NCBI GenBank assembly: GCA_019636385.1
Contig: JAHBXT010000005.1
Span: 124,001 to 188,000, forward strand
Direction of reading: 5' to 3'
From: Pirellulaceae bacterium
Lineage (GTDB): Bacteria; Planctomycetota; Planctomycetia; Pirellulales; Pirellulaceae
DNA length: 64,000 bases
This document shows, piece by piece, positions 44,513 to 54,279 of the stretch; the first letter of the stretch is position 1, and each line of letters starts with the position of its first letter. The notes beneath the pieces are model-generated. The model saw only the letters and a list, made by a program, of their open reading frames with translations. It did not search any database and was not told the DNA's origin. Made by a program: the position numbers and the translations under genes.

Positions 44513-47500
44513 ATGTCTCCCCGCACTATGCCCCCTTGGAAGTATCGCCGGCGCATGTTTCGACTGAACCGCTTGACTCTAGGCTGCTTGATTGTGTGCT
44601 CTTCAGCACCGTGGCTGATGGCTGACTCCAGTCAGGAGATTAATCGCGCAGCCAGATCGCTGTTGTCCAATCGCTGTTACGCCTGCCATGGCCCGGATGC
44701 TGGACAGCGCCAAGCGGGTTTTAGACTGGATGATCGCCAGTCCTATCTATCTCCAGCAGACTCTGGACAGCCACCGGTGGTTCCAGGAGAGGCGGCGGCA
44801 AGTCCACTATGGCAACGAATCACCAGCCAAGATTCTGACCAGCGCATGCCGCCGCCCGAACATGGGGCCGCATTAAGCCAGACCGAACAAGAAATAGTTG
44901 CCGCTTGGATAGGCCAAGGTGCCCCCTTGGCCCAGCACTGGTCGTTCGTCCCACCGCAGCGTCCGGCTGTGCCGAGTCATCCTCAGCCACAGATGGTCGA
45001 TGAATCTTGGAATCATCCCATCGATCGATTCATCCTAGCTCAGCAGTTGGCTCGCGGCCTGCAGCCATCGCCGCAAGCCACGCGTCCTGAACTTTTGCGG
45101 CGTGTAAGCTTAGACCTTGTGGGACTCCCCCCCACGCCGGCGGAAGTGGCTGAGTTTGTCAAAGATACTTCAGCGCAGGCCTACCAGCGGCAAGTCGATC
45201 GGCTGCTGGCCTCACCGGCATTTGGTGAGCATTGGGCGCGCAAGTGGTTGGACCTGGCCCGCTATGCTGACTCGGCGGGCTATGCAGATGACCCGCCGCG
45301 AACCATCTGGGCCTATCGCGACTGGGTGGTCAAAGCGATCAACGCCAACTTGACAATCGACGAGTTTACCAGGCTTCAGTTGGCCGGCGATCTGCTGGCC
45401 GAATCCGGCCAAGACCAACTGTTGGCCACAGCCTTTCATCGCAATACGCTGACGAACAACGAAGGTGGCACCAACGACGAAGAGTTTCGCAATGTGGCGA
45501 TTGTCGATCGAGTCAACACGACCATGGCGGTGTGGATGGGCGTGACCATCAGTTGCGCGCAGTGCCATTCCCACAAGTACGATCCGTTTTCGCAAGAAGA
45601 GTACTTCAAGTTACTGGCCATCTTCAATCAAACTCAGGACGCTGACCGCAGCGACGAAAGTCCCATCCTTGAATTGTATTCCGACGAACAACTCCAGCAG
45701 ATTTCTGCCTGGCAGGCCCGCATAGCACAAATCGAACAACACATTGAAAACGCTGAGGGTTTGGATGAACAACTGCAGCGCTGGGAAGCCACACTCAGGC
45801 AACCTGAGTGGCAGACGCTAAAACCTATTAAGTATCAATCTAGTCGGCAGAACGACGCCGTGTTTTCTGATAGCGGTACGATTCGTGTTCAACCGTTGGC
45901 CGGTTTTGTCCGTGAAGAGACTCAGCAGGTCGAACTTCAGTTGTCGCAAACTGCCGACCCAATTTGTGCCATCGCCGTGCAGACGCTGCCCGACCCCGCA
46001 CTTCCCCAAGCTGGCGCTGGGCTGGGGGAAGGTAATTTCGTGCTCAGTGGAGTGAAGGCCGAGATTGTGCCGGCCGAGGGTGCACTGCCGTTGGTGCGAT
46101 TCGTTCGCATTCAACTGCCCGGCGAGCAGCGGATTTTGTCGCTGGCTGAAGTGCAAGTGCTCGTGGGCGAAGACAATGTTGCACTGGGTGGCAGCGCAAG
46201 TCAAAGCAGCACAAGTTATGACGGCGCTGCGGGACGAGCTATCGATGGAAATACCACAGGCGAATACTTCGCTGCCCTGTCCACAACACATACGAACACC
46301 GAAGACGCCCCGTGGTGGGAAGTCCAGTTAGCACAGCCTGCCGCCGTAGACAAGATTGTGGTGTGGAATCGCACAGACAGTGGCCTGCAGAGCCGTCTAC
46401 AGGCCGCTCAAGTTTTGTGCTTGGACGATCAGCGGCAAGAAGTCTTTCGACATGCCCTCCAAGAGGCACCTCAACAGCAGGTGGCCATCGCAGTAGGGTA
46501 CTCTGTACCCATTACATTTACCGCCGCCTATGCTGCCTATGCACCGCCAGGGTTTCCCGCCGCAGCGGTTCTCGATAACGATTCTAAGTCGGGTTGGTCG
46601 GTTCCCGGGCAAGTCGACCGACAGCATCTGCTGGCGCTGATCCCCGATCGACCTTTGAAAATTCAACGTCCCTCGGTGTTGCGTTTGACACTAGAACATC
46701 AGTCCGGCTATCAAGATCACATCCTGGGTAGTTACGCAATACTGGCCAGCCATTCGCAAGCGGCACGCGATTGGGCGGCGCTGGGCGAGACGATCGGGCA
46801 AATTCATGCCACGCCTCCTGAGCAGCGTTCTGGCGAGCAACAACAGAAACTGCGATCATTCTTTGCTCAGAATTTTGCTGAAGCTACACGAGCCCTGCGC
46901 GACGAGCGCGCTAAGCTGCACAGCGACTTGTCTGCGATCAAGCCCGCTACCAGCGTGCCGGTCATGCGCGAGCTGGATAGCGGCGTTCGCCGTCGCACGT
47001 TTGTTCAGTTGCGCGGCGACTATCGTGCGCTGGCCGGTGAAGTTCAGCCCGGAACTCCAGCAGTCTTTCATCCGCTGCCAGCTGCGGGGGAGTCTAACCA
47101 GGTGACGCGATTAGACCTGGCTAACTGGTTGATGGATCGCCGCAATCCACTGACCGCCCGCGTGTGGACCAATCGCATGTGGGAATCGCTGTTTGGGCTG
47201 GGGCTGGTCCGCACCAGCGAAGAATTCGGCGCGCAGGGCGACTTGCCATCCCATCCGGAGCTGTTGGATTGGTTGGCCTGCGAGCTGATGGCGCTGAACT
47301 GGGATTTCAAGGCGATGCTCCGCATGATGGTAACCAGCCAGACATATTGCCAAACGTCGATGGTCTCGACGGAGTTGCTTGAGCGAGACCGAGACAATGT
47401 GTGGTTGGCCCGAGGCCCGCGCGTGCGGTTGTCGGCTGAAATGATTCGCGATTCAGTGCTGCTATCGTCCGGCTTGCTATCGCAGCGGATGTACGGACCA

Positions 47501-48076
47501 CCCGTGCAGCCGCCGCAACCCGACATGGGATTGCGCGCTGCGTTCGGCAGTGCTACGGACTGGAGCGCCAGTACTGGTGAAGATCGTTACCGGCGAGGTC
47601 TGTACACCAAGTGGCGACGCTCCAGCCCCTATCCGTCGATGGCCACGTTCGACGCGCCTAGTCGCGAAGTCTGCGTGCTCCGTCGCGACAATACCAATAC
47701 GCCTCTGCAAGCTCTGGTCACATTGAACGACCCCGCCTTTGTCGAAGCAGCTCAAGCACTCGCCCGGCGCGTGGTACTGGAGGAGGTTCCACACAGTCAG
47801 ACGCAGGCGGGTACGCAGACGCTGGATGCTCAGCGGTTGATGGCTGCGTTTGAATACTGTACGGCTCGACAGCCAAGCGACGCAGAATTGCAAGTCTTGC
47901 TCGAGCTGCTGCATGAGGCTCGACAACATCTGCTGAGCAACGACACACAGGCCCTGGCCCTGGCGACCGATCCACTGGGACCGCTGCCTGAACAGGCTAG
48001 CCCTGTTGAGCTTGCAGCCTGGACATCCGTGTGCAACGTACTGATGAATTTAGACGAAGTCTTAATGAAGCGCTGA
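44513..48076 (+). CDS. Cytochrome c, DUF1549 and DUF1553 protein with discoidin-like insert
   Basis: A 1187-residue exported planctomycete protein (PSCyt1-PSCyt2-PSD1 layout). A signal peptide (LTLGCLIVCSSAPWLMADS) precedes a cytochrome c with heme motif CYACH (Cys55, Cys58, His59). DUF1549 spans about 165-375 and contains a second possible heme motif, CAQCH (348-352). A discoidin/F5-8C-like domain (about 550-625; SQSSTSYDG, AIDGN) probably binds carbohydrate. DUF1553 follows (about 855-1145; RLDLANWLMDRRNPLTARV, RLSAEMIRDS, PSREVCVLRRDNTNTPLQALVTLNDP). These families always pair with DUF1501 proteins, as here. They are thought to act in oxidation of complex polysaccharides, but no reaction is established. 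ATG 44528 or 44555 are alternative starts. Confidence 0.92.
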   Translation: MSPRTMPPWKYRRRMFRLNRLTLGCLIVCSSAPWLMADSSQEINRAARSLLSNRCYACHGPDAGQRQAGFRLDDRQSYLSPADSGQPPVVPGEAAASPLWQRITSQDSDQRMPPPEHGAALSQTEQEIVAAWIGQGAPLAQHWSFVPPQRPAVPSHPQPQMVDESWNHPIDRFILAQQLARGLQPSPQATRPELLRRVSLDLVGLPPTPAEVAEFVKDTSAQAYQRQVDRLLASPAFGEHWARKWLDLARYADSAGYADDPPRTIWAYRDWVVKAINANLTIDEFTRLQLAGDLLAESGQDQLLATAFHRNTLTNNEGGTNDEEFRNVAIVDRVNTTMAVWMGVTISCAQCHSHKYDPFSQEEYFKLLAIFNQTQDADRSDESPILELYSDEQLQQISAWQARIAQIEQHIENAEGLDEQLQRWEATLRQPEWQTLKPIKYQSSRQNDAVFSDSGTIRVQPLAGFVREETQQVELQLSQTADPICAIAVQTLPDPALPQAGAGLGEGNFVLSGVKAEIVPAEGALPLVRFVRIQLPGEQRILSLAEVQVLVGEDNVALGGSASQSSTSYDGAAGRAIDGNTTGEYFAALSTTHTNTEDAPWWEVQLAQPAAVDKIVVWNRTDSGLQSRLQAAQVLCLDDQRQEVFRHALQEAPQQQVAIAVGYSVPITFTAAYAAYAPPGFPAAAVLDNDSKSGWSVPGQVDRQHLLALIPDRPLKIQRPSVLRLTLEHQSGYQDHILGSYAILASHSQAARDWAALGETIGQIHATPPEQRSGEQQQKLRSFFAQNFAEATRALRDERAKLHSDLSAIKPATSVPVMRELDSGVRRRTFVQLRGDYRALAGEVQPGTPAVFHPLPAAGESNQVTRLDLANWLMDRRNPLTARVWTNRMWESLFGLGLVRTSEEFGAQGDLPSHPELLDWLACELMALNWDFKAMLRMMVTSQTYCQTSMVSTELLERDRDNVWLARGPRVRLSAEMIRDSVLLSSGLLSQRMYGPPVQPPQPDMGLRAAFGSATDWSASTGEDRYRRGLYTKWRRSSPYPSMATFDAPSREVCVLRRDNTNTPLQALVTLNDPAFVEAAQALARRVVLEEVPHSQTQAGTQTLDAQRLMAAFEYCTARQPSDAELQVLLELLHEARQHLLSNDTQALALATDPLGPLPEQASPVELAAWTSVCNVLMNLDEVLMKR

Positions 48077-48266
48077 TTTGTAAAGTTGAGCAGCAGTTTT
48101 GTGTTTTTGTAGGGTGAGACAAGCCAGACGAGATAAGTTCAATGGCATCCAACAATGCAGGTGCCACCGCAGGCTTGGCTTTAATTACAGGCAAGTTCGC
48201 TTGCGCCGGCCCACCACGAGTTTGAATCGAGAATGACCTGAACAGCTAGAGGCAAGAAGCAAAAAC

Positions 48267-49721
48267 ATGAATCCCCTATTCGAACATTTGCAATTGCGCA
48301 CGCGCCGATATTTTCTGCGCGATGGTGCGCTCGGACTGGGTTCCCTGGCAATGGCCCAATTGTTGGGGGTACCGCTGGCTGGCGACCACGCCTCGGCGGC
48401 TGAGTTTTCAAACGACAAACGGCAACCGCATAGGCAACCCACAGCCAAACGTGTGATTTATTTGCACATGACCGGATCGCCACCCAATTTAGACATGTTT
48501 GATTACAAACCCGAACTGGTGCGGCGCACTGGCGAGGATTGTCCGCAACAGTTCCTGCAAGGCAAAGAGTTTGCCTTCACAACAGGTACACCAACCTTGC
48601 TGGGGACTCCGCAGAAATTCATTCAAGCTGGTCAATGCGGCACGTGGATGTCCAGCGCCATTCCCAAACTGCACGATGTGGCCGATCACCTCTGCCTCGT
48701 GCATTCGATGCACTCCGAGCAGTTCAATCATGCGCCCGCCGAGCTGCTGATCTACACCGGATCGCCGCGCGCCGGGCGTCCGTCGCTGGGCTCGTGGCTG
48801 ACTTACGGGTTGGGTACCGAGAACGACGACCTGCCGGCATTCGTGGTACTGATATCCAGCGGAGTGCAACCCAACGGTGGCAAAAGTTCTTTCGGCAGCG
48901 GGTTTTTGCCCAGTGTGTACCAGGGCGTGCAATGCCGCTCGCAGGGCGATCCCGTGCTGTTTGCCTCCGATCCTCCAGGCATGGATCGCGTGCTGCGCCG
49001 CCAGACGCTCGATGCGCTTGGCCGTCTGAATCATCTGCAGGTGCAGTCCATGGGACACCCCGAAACGCAGACGCGCATTTCGCAATACGAACTGGCATTC
49101 CGAATGCAGACCAGCGTGCCGGAAGTCATGGATATTTCGAAGGAACCTCAATACATCTTGGATGACTACGGCGCTAAGCCTGGAGAGGCAAGTTTAGCGA
49201 ACAACTGCCTCCTAGCGCGGCGGCTGGTGGAGTCCGGAGTGCGCTACGTTCAGTTGTTCGATTGGGGCTGGGACTTTCACGGCACTGGGGCATTGGAAGG
49301 TATCGACGATGGATTGACTCGCAAGTGTGCGACCATGGACCGACCTGTCTCGGCACTAATTCGCGACTTGCACAGTCGCGGCTTGCTGGAGGACACGCTG
49401 ATCGTCTGGGGCGGTGAGTTTGGTAGAACGCCGTTTCGCGAAGGGCGCACCGCCAAGAGTAAGATTCTAGGCCGCGATCACTTTCCCGATTGTTTTACGA
49501 TGTGGATGGCCGGAGGAGGTACCAAGGCAGGATTCGATTATGGCACGACAGATGAACTTGGCTTTTCCATCAAGGAGAATCCGGTGCACATTCATGACTT
49601 GCAAGCCACCATCTTGCACTTGTTGGGCTTCGACCACACGCGATTGACATTTCGATTTCAAGGCCGGGACTATCGACTGACCGACGTCCACGGCCGCGTC
49701 ATCCAGGAATTGCTTGCGTAG
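48267..49721 (+). CDS. DUF1501 protein with Tat signal
   Basis: A 484-residue secreted protein of the DUF1501 family, related in fold to sulfatases and alkaline phosphatases. Residues 12-35 are a twin-arginine signal (TRRYFLRDGALGLGSLAMAQ), so it is exported folded, probably with its cofactor. Conserved family stretches include LHMTGSPPNLDMFDYKP, GRPSLGSWLTYGLGTEN, and WGGEFGRTPFREG, and a terminal HDLQATILHLLGFDH, with His and Asp residues that could bind metal. The usual sulfatase formylglycine Cys/Ser motif is not evident. The gene is 190 bp downstream of its DUF1549/DUF1553 partner and points the same way, and a VCBS-hydrolase gene follows 100 bp later; an operon is likely. Confidence 0.9.
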   Translation: MNPLFEHLQLRTRRYFLRDGALGLGSLAMAQLLGVPLAGDHASAAEFSNDKRQPHRQPTAKRVIYLHMTGSPPNLDMFDYKPELVRRTGEDCPQQFLQGKEFAFTTGTPTLLGTPQKFIQAGQCGTWMSSAIPKLHDVADHLCLVHSMHSEQFNHAPAELLIYTGSPRAGRPSLGSWLTYGLGTENDDLPAFVVLISSGVQPNGGKSSFGSGFLPSVYQGVQCRSQGDPVLFASDPPGMDRVLRRQTLDALGRLNHLQVQSMGHPETQTRISQYELAFRMQTSVPEVMDISKEPQYILDDYGAKPGEASLANNCLLARRLVESGVRYVQLFDWGWDFHGTGALEGIDDGLTRKCATMDRPVSALIRDLHSRGLLEDTLIVWGGEFGRTPFREGRTAKSKILGRDHFPDCFTMWMAGGGTKAGFDYGTTDELGFSIKENPVHIHDLQATILHLLGFDHTRLTFRFQGRDYRLTDVHGRVIQELLA

Positions 49722-49821
49722 AGTGCCGTGGAGCGGTCTGCGACAGTGGTCGTCAATTCTCCGTTGCGGATTGCACAACGTCATTGTCTGCCATAGCATT
49801 GGTCCCGCCGCGTAACGCAGC

Positions 49822-52215
49822 ATGGTTCAAAATACACGACACGGATTCTGTCAAATGTTCTTATCATTTCGACCCACTACGTTGTTCTGCGTTTGGCTGT
49901 GGCTTTGGGCTTCAGCGTTGGGTCATTCGGACGAACCTGCGGGCAATGTCACGTTTCGCAGGCATGTGTTAAATGCTGACAGCGAGTTTAGCGCAGCCGG
50001 CGTGATGGACGTCAATCTCGACGGTCGCTTAGACATTGTGTGTGGAGCTTGGTGGTACGAGTCGCCTACATGGACCAAGCACCTGCTCCGCCATGTGCCA
50101 CAGATACGTGGGCGGTATGACGATTACTCGAATTTGACAGTCGATGTCGACGGCGACGGCTGGTGCGATCTGGTCAGTGTGAACTATCGCAGTCAAAGCC
50201 TGTATTGGTGTCGCCATCCAGGGCAGCAATATCTGGAAAATATCGTGACACAGGTTGGGCAGTCCCCGTCCGAAAGCCAAGCGCAGGCTGGGGCAGGGCG
50301 GCTACTGTGGGAGCAAATGAAAATCGACGAGCCTGGTCGTAGCGAAACCGGCAGACTAGTAGATATTGACGGCGATGGGCAATGGGATGTATTGCCGGCC
50401 GGAACGGACTTTGCCGCGTGGTACGAATTTCAACGTTTGATCGACGGAGTGCGCTGGTTGCGACACGATTTACCCGAGCAGCTCATCGGTCACGGTATCG
50501 GAGCCGGCGATATCGACGGGGACGGTCGGACCGATCTAGTTTGTCCGCGCGGATGGGCTCAAGCACCGGCAGACGTTCGGTCGGGAAAGTGGCAATGGCA
50601 TCCCGATTTTCAGCTCGCGCACGATTGTGGTTTACCTATTTTGTGCTGGGACGTGGATGGCGACGGTGATAACGATTTGGTGTGGGGCAGAGGTCATGAC
50701 CTGGGGCTGTATTGGACCGAGCAGCGAACGTCCGATCAGCCAGCAGTCCACTTTGAAACGTCTGTGGCCCAGGACCATCCGGTGCGAGCCCGGCTGGCGC
50801 TGCCGCCGGGAGCCACCGGTGCAACCTGGGTAACTCATGCGATCGACACGAGCTGGAGTAGCGCTCATACGCTACTGCAAGCTGACATTGATGGTGACGG
50901 GCGACTGGACTTGGTGGCTGGCAAACGATTTCAAGGGCACGATGGACGCGATGTCGGCGAGAACGATCCGCTGGCAATTTTTTGGTATCGTTTTCTACCC
51001 GCAACGCGGACTTGGCAGCGGCATTTGATAAGCTACGGCGGTTCGTGTGGTATTGACTTGGATTCGGTGTGCGCCGACTTGGATGGCGATGGAGACATAG
51101 ATATCGTAGCGCCATCGCGATGCGGTTTGCACTGGCTGGAAAACGTGCGCAGCGATAGCGCGCCAGCTGAGGATTCCCTGCTGACAGCGGCGGCCGGGTA
51201 TGCTGGCCAGCCTCGGGATTTTAGCTACTACTTGGATCAGCAGGGACAGCGCCGGGCGCTGACCAAGCCTCTGGATCATGGTATTCGGCGGCACCAAGCG
51301 CTGTGGCAGATGGAGCAAGTCATGGGTGCGCTGCCCGATCCTGTACTGCGCACGTCGTTGGAGCCACAGGTACAGAGCGCCCAGCAAGTTGGCAAGTACT
51401 GGAGAATACATCTGACCTACGCCGCTGATCGGTGGCAAGAGGCGACCGACCGTGTGACCGCGTGGCTGTTGGTGCCAGTCGAATTGACCGGGCAAGCTCC
51501 AGCCATGCTCTGTCTACATCAAACCCATTTTGAACTGGGCAAAGGAGAGCCATGTGGACTGGGCGGCAATCCGAATCTACATGTGGCTCACGAACTGGCC
51601 CAGCGCGGCTACGTGTGTCTAGCCCCAGATTACCCGGGGTTTGGCGAGTACCAATACTCCTTCGGACACCACGCGGATGTGTACGTTAGCGGTACGATGA
51701 AAGGAATCTGGAATCATATGCGCGCCGTGGACCTGTTGCAGTCGCTGCCGTGCGTCGATCGCGACGCCATAGGAGTGATCGGACATTCACTGGGAGGCCA
51801 CAACGCGCTGTTCGTGGCGGCTTTTGACCAGCGATTGCGTTGTGCCGTTACCAGTTGCGGGTTCAATGCATTCGAAGATTACTATCAAGGCGATTTAACC
51901 GGCTGGACTAGCCCGCGATACATGCCGCGCATCGCGGCGCGCTTCGGAAGTTCGCCAGCGCAGATGCCATTCGATTTTCCCGATGTGCTTGCCGCGATCG
52001 CTCCGCGCCCGGTTTTTGTGAACGCGCCATTGCACGATTCCAATTTTGCCGTGGTGGGGGTACGGAAATGTCAGACCGCGGCTCAGCCGCTATATCAGAT
52101 GCTGGGAACGCACGGCAGGCTGGTATTTGATTATCCCGATGCCGCGCACGATTTCCCTGAGCTACAGAGGACTAGAGCGTACGAGTGGTTAGATCAATTG
52201 CTGAAGAAGCGGTAG
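49822..52215 (+). CDS. Secreted VCBS/FG-GAP repeat protein fused to an alpha/beta hydrolase
   Basis: A 797-residue exported protein. A signal segment (FCVWLWLWASALGHS, residues about 22-37) leads into FG-GAP/VCBS beta-propeller repeats, each with a calcium-loop such as DVNLDGRLDIV, DVDGDGWCDLV, DIDGDGRTDLV, DVDGDGDNDLV and DLDGDGDIDIV. From about residue 550 a dienelactone-hydrolase-like domain follows: the nucleophile elbow GHSLGG puts Ser656 as catalytic serine, with likely Asp739 (in LHDSNF) and His776 (in DAAHDFP). It would cleave esters of some carbohydrate or polymer outside the cell, with the propeller binding the target; this is inference. ATG 49855 would give a more typical signal peptide. 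It is the last gene of the likely operon and a bidirectional hairpin follows immediately. Confidence 0.88.
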   Translation: MVQNTRHGFCQMFLSFRPTTLFCVWLWLWASALGHSDEPAGNVTFRRHVLNADSEFSAAGVMDVNLDGRLDIVCGAWWYESPTWTKHLLRHVPQIRGRYDDYSNLTVDVDGDGWCDLVSVNYRSQSLYWCRHPGQQYLENIVTQVGQSPSESQAQAGAGRLLWEQMKIDEPGRSETGRLVDIDGDGQWDVLPAGTDFAAWYEFQRLIDGVRWLRHDLPEQLIGHGIGAGDIDGDGRTDLVCPRGWAQAPADVRSGKWQWHPDFQLAHDCGLPILCWDVDGDGDNDLVWGRGHDLGLYWTEQRTSDQPAVHFETSVAQDHPVRARLALPPGATGATWVTHAIDTSWSSAHTLLQADIDGDGRLDLVAGKRFQGHDGRDVGENDPLAIFWYRFLPATRTWQRHLISYGGSCGIDLDSVCADLDGDGDIDIVAPSRCGLHWLENVRSDSAPAEDSLLTAAAGYAGQPRDFSYYLDQQGQRRALTKPLDHGIRRHQALWQMEQVMGALPDPVLRTSLEPQVQSAQQVGKYWRIHLTYAADRWQEATDRVTAWLLVPVELTGQAPAMLCLHQTHFELGKGEPCGLGGNPNLHVAHELAQRGYVCLAPDYPGFGEYQYSFGHHADVYVSGTMKGIWNHMRAVDLLQSLPCVDRDAIGVIGHSLGGHNALFVAAFDQRLRCAVTSCGFNAFEDYYQGDLTGWTSPRYMPRIAARFGSSPAQMPFDFPDVLAAIAPRPVFVNAPLHDSNFAVVGVRKCQTAAQPLYQMLGTHGRLVFDYPDAAHDFPELQRTRAYEWLDQLLKKR

Positions 52216-52258
52216 GGCGCGAGCCTTCCGGTTTTACAAGAACCGTACGGCTTGCGCC
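52216..52258. terminator. Hairpin terminator between convergent genes
   Basis: A 10-bp stem (52216-52225 with 52249-52258, one G-U pair) begins at the base after the stop of the hydrolase gene; inside it CGGTT pairs with AACCG. It lacks a long T-run in either direction but sits exactly between two convergent genes, and so probably ends both transcripts. Confidence 0.6.
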
Positions 52259-52278
52259 ATGACACTGAAGTCTGGAAT

Positions 52279-52929
52279 TCATTTCACGTCAGCATCCAAA
52301 CTGCGCCACAAATACCAACAAGCCACCGTTGCGTAGGGTCGCCAGGGGCGAGCGATTTTTTCAAGTTCATTGGCTGTGGGTAGCTCGTTCAATTCGTATT
52401 GATTTTTAACAGCAGAGCGAACGCCCAGGTCGTCTACCGGCAGGATGTCGATTCGTCCCAATGAAAAGATCAGAAACATTTGAGCGGTCCAGCGTCCGAT
52501 GCCTTTGACCTGAATCAATTGTTCGATAACTTGATCGTCTTCCAAGCGACTAATCCGCTGAAGGTCTACAGCTCCAGAATGAACTTTGTCGGCCAAATCC
52601 AGCAGGTAATTGGCCTTCTGTCGTGACACTCCCACTTGTCGCAACTGGTCGACATTCAGCAGCAACAGGGCAGCCGCAGACATGCCAGGCGAGGTCAACT
52701 TGGCTTGTTGTGCGCGCTGACTGACAGCGTCCGACAGGCGACTGCGGATGGTGCGCGCCGCCGATGTTGATATCTGCTGCGATACGATCGAATCGACCAG
52801 AGACGCGAAACGATCACTGCGGGCGCGGGCGGCGAACGGACCATGCACTTTCAGCAACCGCTTCATGACCGGATCAGATTTTTGCAAGTGGAGTCGCGCT
52901 GCACGAATCTGTTGAGCTACAAACGGCAT
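52279..52929 (-). CDS. DNA-3-methyladenine glycosylase, AlkA-like (HhH-GPD)
   Basis: A 216-residue base-excision repair enzyme. The helix-hairpin-helix motif is LIQVKGIGRWTAQMFLIFSLG (residues about 138-158, strong match to IxxLPGIGPWTA), followed by the catalytic region DILPVDDLGV where Asp166/167 acts on the glycosidic bond. The N-terminal helix with FASLVDSIVSQQISTSAA is also typical. It removes alkylated purines from DNA. It lacks the N-terminal domain of E. coli AlkA, as most bacterial short versions do. The gene shares a strand with the upstream YheT-like gene, 12 bp away, so the two are probably cotranscribed. Confidence 0.9.
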   Translation of the reverse strand: MPFVAQQIRAARLHLQKSDPVMKRLLKVHGPFAARARSDRFASLVDSIVSQQISTSAARTIRSRLSDAVSQRAQQAKLTSPGMSAAALLLLNVDQLRQVGVSRQKANYLLDLADKVHSGAVDLQRISRLEDDQVIEQLIQVKGIGRWTAQMFLIFSLGRIDILPVDDLGVRSAVKNQYELNELPTANELEKIARPWRPYATVACWYLWRSLDADVK

Positions 52930-52941
52930 GTTCGGAAAAAC

Positions 52942-53997
52942 TTACGATGCGAAGGAGGGCGACCAGTCACTGCTCAGGCGGTGTACCACATAATACTCGA
53001 TCCAGCGAAGTAGTCGACCACGGTCGTCCACTCCAAAGTAGCCCATGTGCCCGCCGTACCGCGTGTGGGTCCAGCAAACATACTGTGGATCAAAGCGCGC
53101 GTCCAAGTGGCTCTTCCACGTCACGATCGGGTCATCGCGGTCCAGAATAATTTCAGTGGGTGTCTGAATCTGCGGCAACCACTGAACGCTACTGGATTGT
53201 TCGTAATAGTCATTGACATCGCGAAAGCCGCTCAGTGGAGCCGTATAGCGTGCATCAAAATCGAGAATGGACTTGGTGGCTGGCTCGAGCGGTAGAGTTG
53301 ACCACTGCGGCCAGCGCTGTCGCTTCTGGTGCGCTTGTGCTTCCAGGTGTCGCAGGTAGTAGCGTGTGTACAGCCAACGGCTCCAGCGCAGCATGTTGTC
53401 GGAACAATGGTGCAGGTTGATCGGAGGAGCAACTGCCAGCGCCCGCTGAATGCGAGCTTCGGCCAGCGACAGTTCGTGTCGCCCTGCGGCCAGTTCGCCC
53501 AGTAGCTTGAGCACGATATTACCGCTCAGCGAAAAACCGACAATTGAGATTGGTGATTGAGGATAACGCTGTCGAGCCGTCGCGACGACCGCTGCCAGAT
53601 CGTGACTGGCACCCGCATTGGCCGGCCGCCACGCCAATTCGAAGCCCTGCCCACAACCGCGCTGGTCGACTCGCCAGACACGCATCGCGCGCTGACGCAG
53701 GTCATGGGCGACTCGTTGGAGATAAGGACTGGAATGATCGCCACCCAAGCCGTGCACCAGAATGGCCAGAGGTGCGGCGTCCGGCAATGCCGCGCCCAAT
53801 TCTTCGTGGACCACCAATTGATCACCATCCGGCAGCGACACGGTCAGGGTGTGCGCGTTGCGAGGCGGAAGAGTACCTTGGCTAAGGCCAGCCAACACAG
53901 TTTGCAGGTGGCCGCTTCGTAAATGGAAATAGGGGCGATAGGGCAGGCAGGGGGCATGACCGCTGCTCTGTTTTTTCTGGGTCTCTCGGTGGGACAT
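52942..53997 (-). CDS. YheT-like alpha/beta hydrolase
   Basis: A roughly 351-residue cytoplasmic hydrolase of the YheT (COG0429) family. It has the family's N-terminal HLQT stretch (SGHLQTVL), the oxyanion region HGLGGDHSSPYLQRV, the nucleophile elbow GFSLSGN with a serine near 156, a DRDDPIV segment for the acid and TRYGGHMGYF where the His should be catalytic. The substrate of this family is not established; esterase activity on lipids is reported for relatives. ATG 53997 is preferred; a TTG at 54009 would add four residues. The gene precedes the AlkA-like glycosylase by 12 bp on the same strand. Confidence 0.85.
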   Translation of the reverse strand: MSHRETQKKQSSGHAPCLPYRPYFHLRSGHLQTVLAGLSQGTLPPRNAHTLTVSLPDGDQLVVHEELGAALPDAAPLAILVHGLGGDHSSPYLQRVAHDLRQRAMRVWRVDQRGCGQGFELAWRPANAGASHDLAAVVATARQRYPQSPISIVGFSLSGNIVLKLLGELAAGRHELSLAEARIQRALAVAPPINLHHCSDNMLRWSRWLYTRYYLRHLEAQAHQKRQRWPQWSTLPLEPATKSILDFDARYTAPLSGFRDVNDYYEQSSSVQWLPQIQTPTEIILDRDDPIVTWKSHLDARFDPQYVCWTHTRYGGHMGYFGVDDRGRLLRWIEYYVVHRLSSDWSPSFAS

Positions 53998-54279
53998 GAT
54001 CCTAGCCAATCACGGGCAATTGAGCCATAATCGCCAACCTCAGATTACTCGTGACTCGTTCACGGGCATATCGATACGCAGGAAGGGCCAAGCAAGCCAA
54101 GGCAATTTTAGTGGCAAAAGCCAAATTGAGCGAGAAGCCGATACATCATTCAGTCGCTAATGATCTTGGCTTGCGCTGGCCCAGCTACTACTGGGGTGAA
54201 ATTCGGCGTTAACGCTGACGACCATTTCTGACACTTAAGATTATCCAGTCTAACACGGGCGGTCCATAGAGGTAACGAG

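Noticed and set aside
46835..46850. Further copy of the 18-bp element inside the DUF1549/1553 gene
   Set aside because: Only the first eight or nine bases match, as expected by chance in coding DNA.
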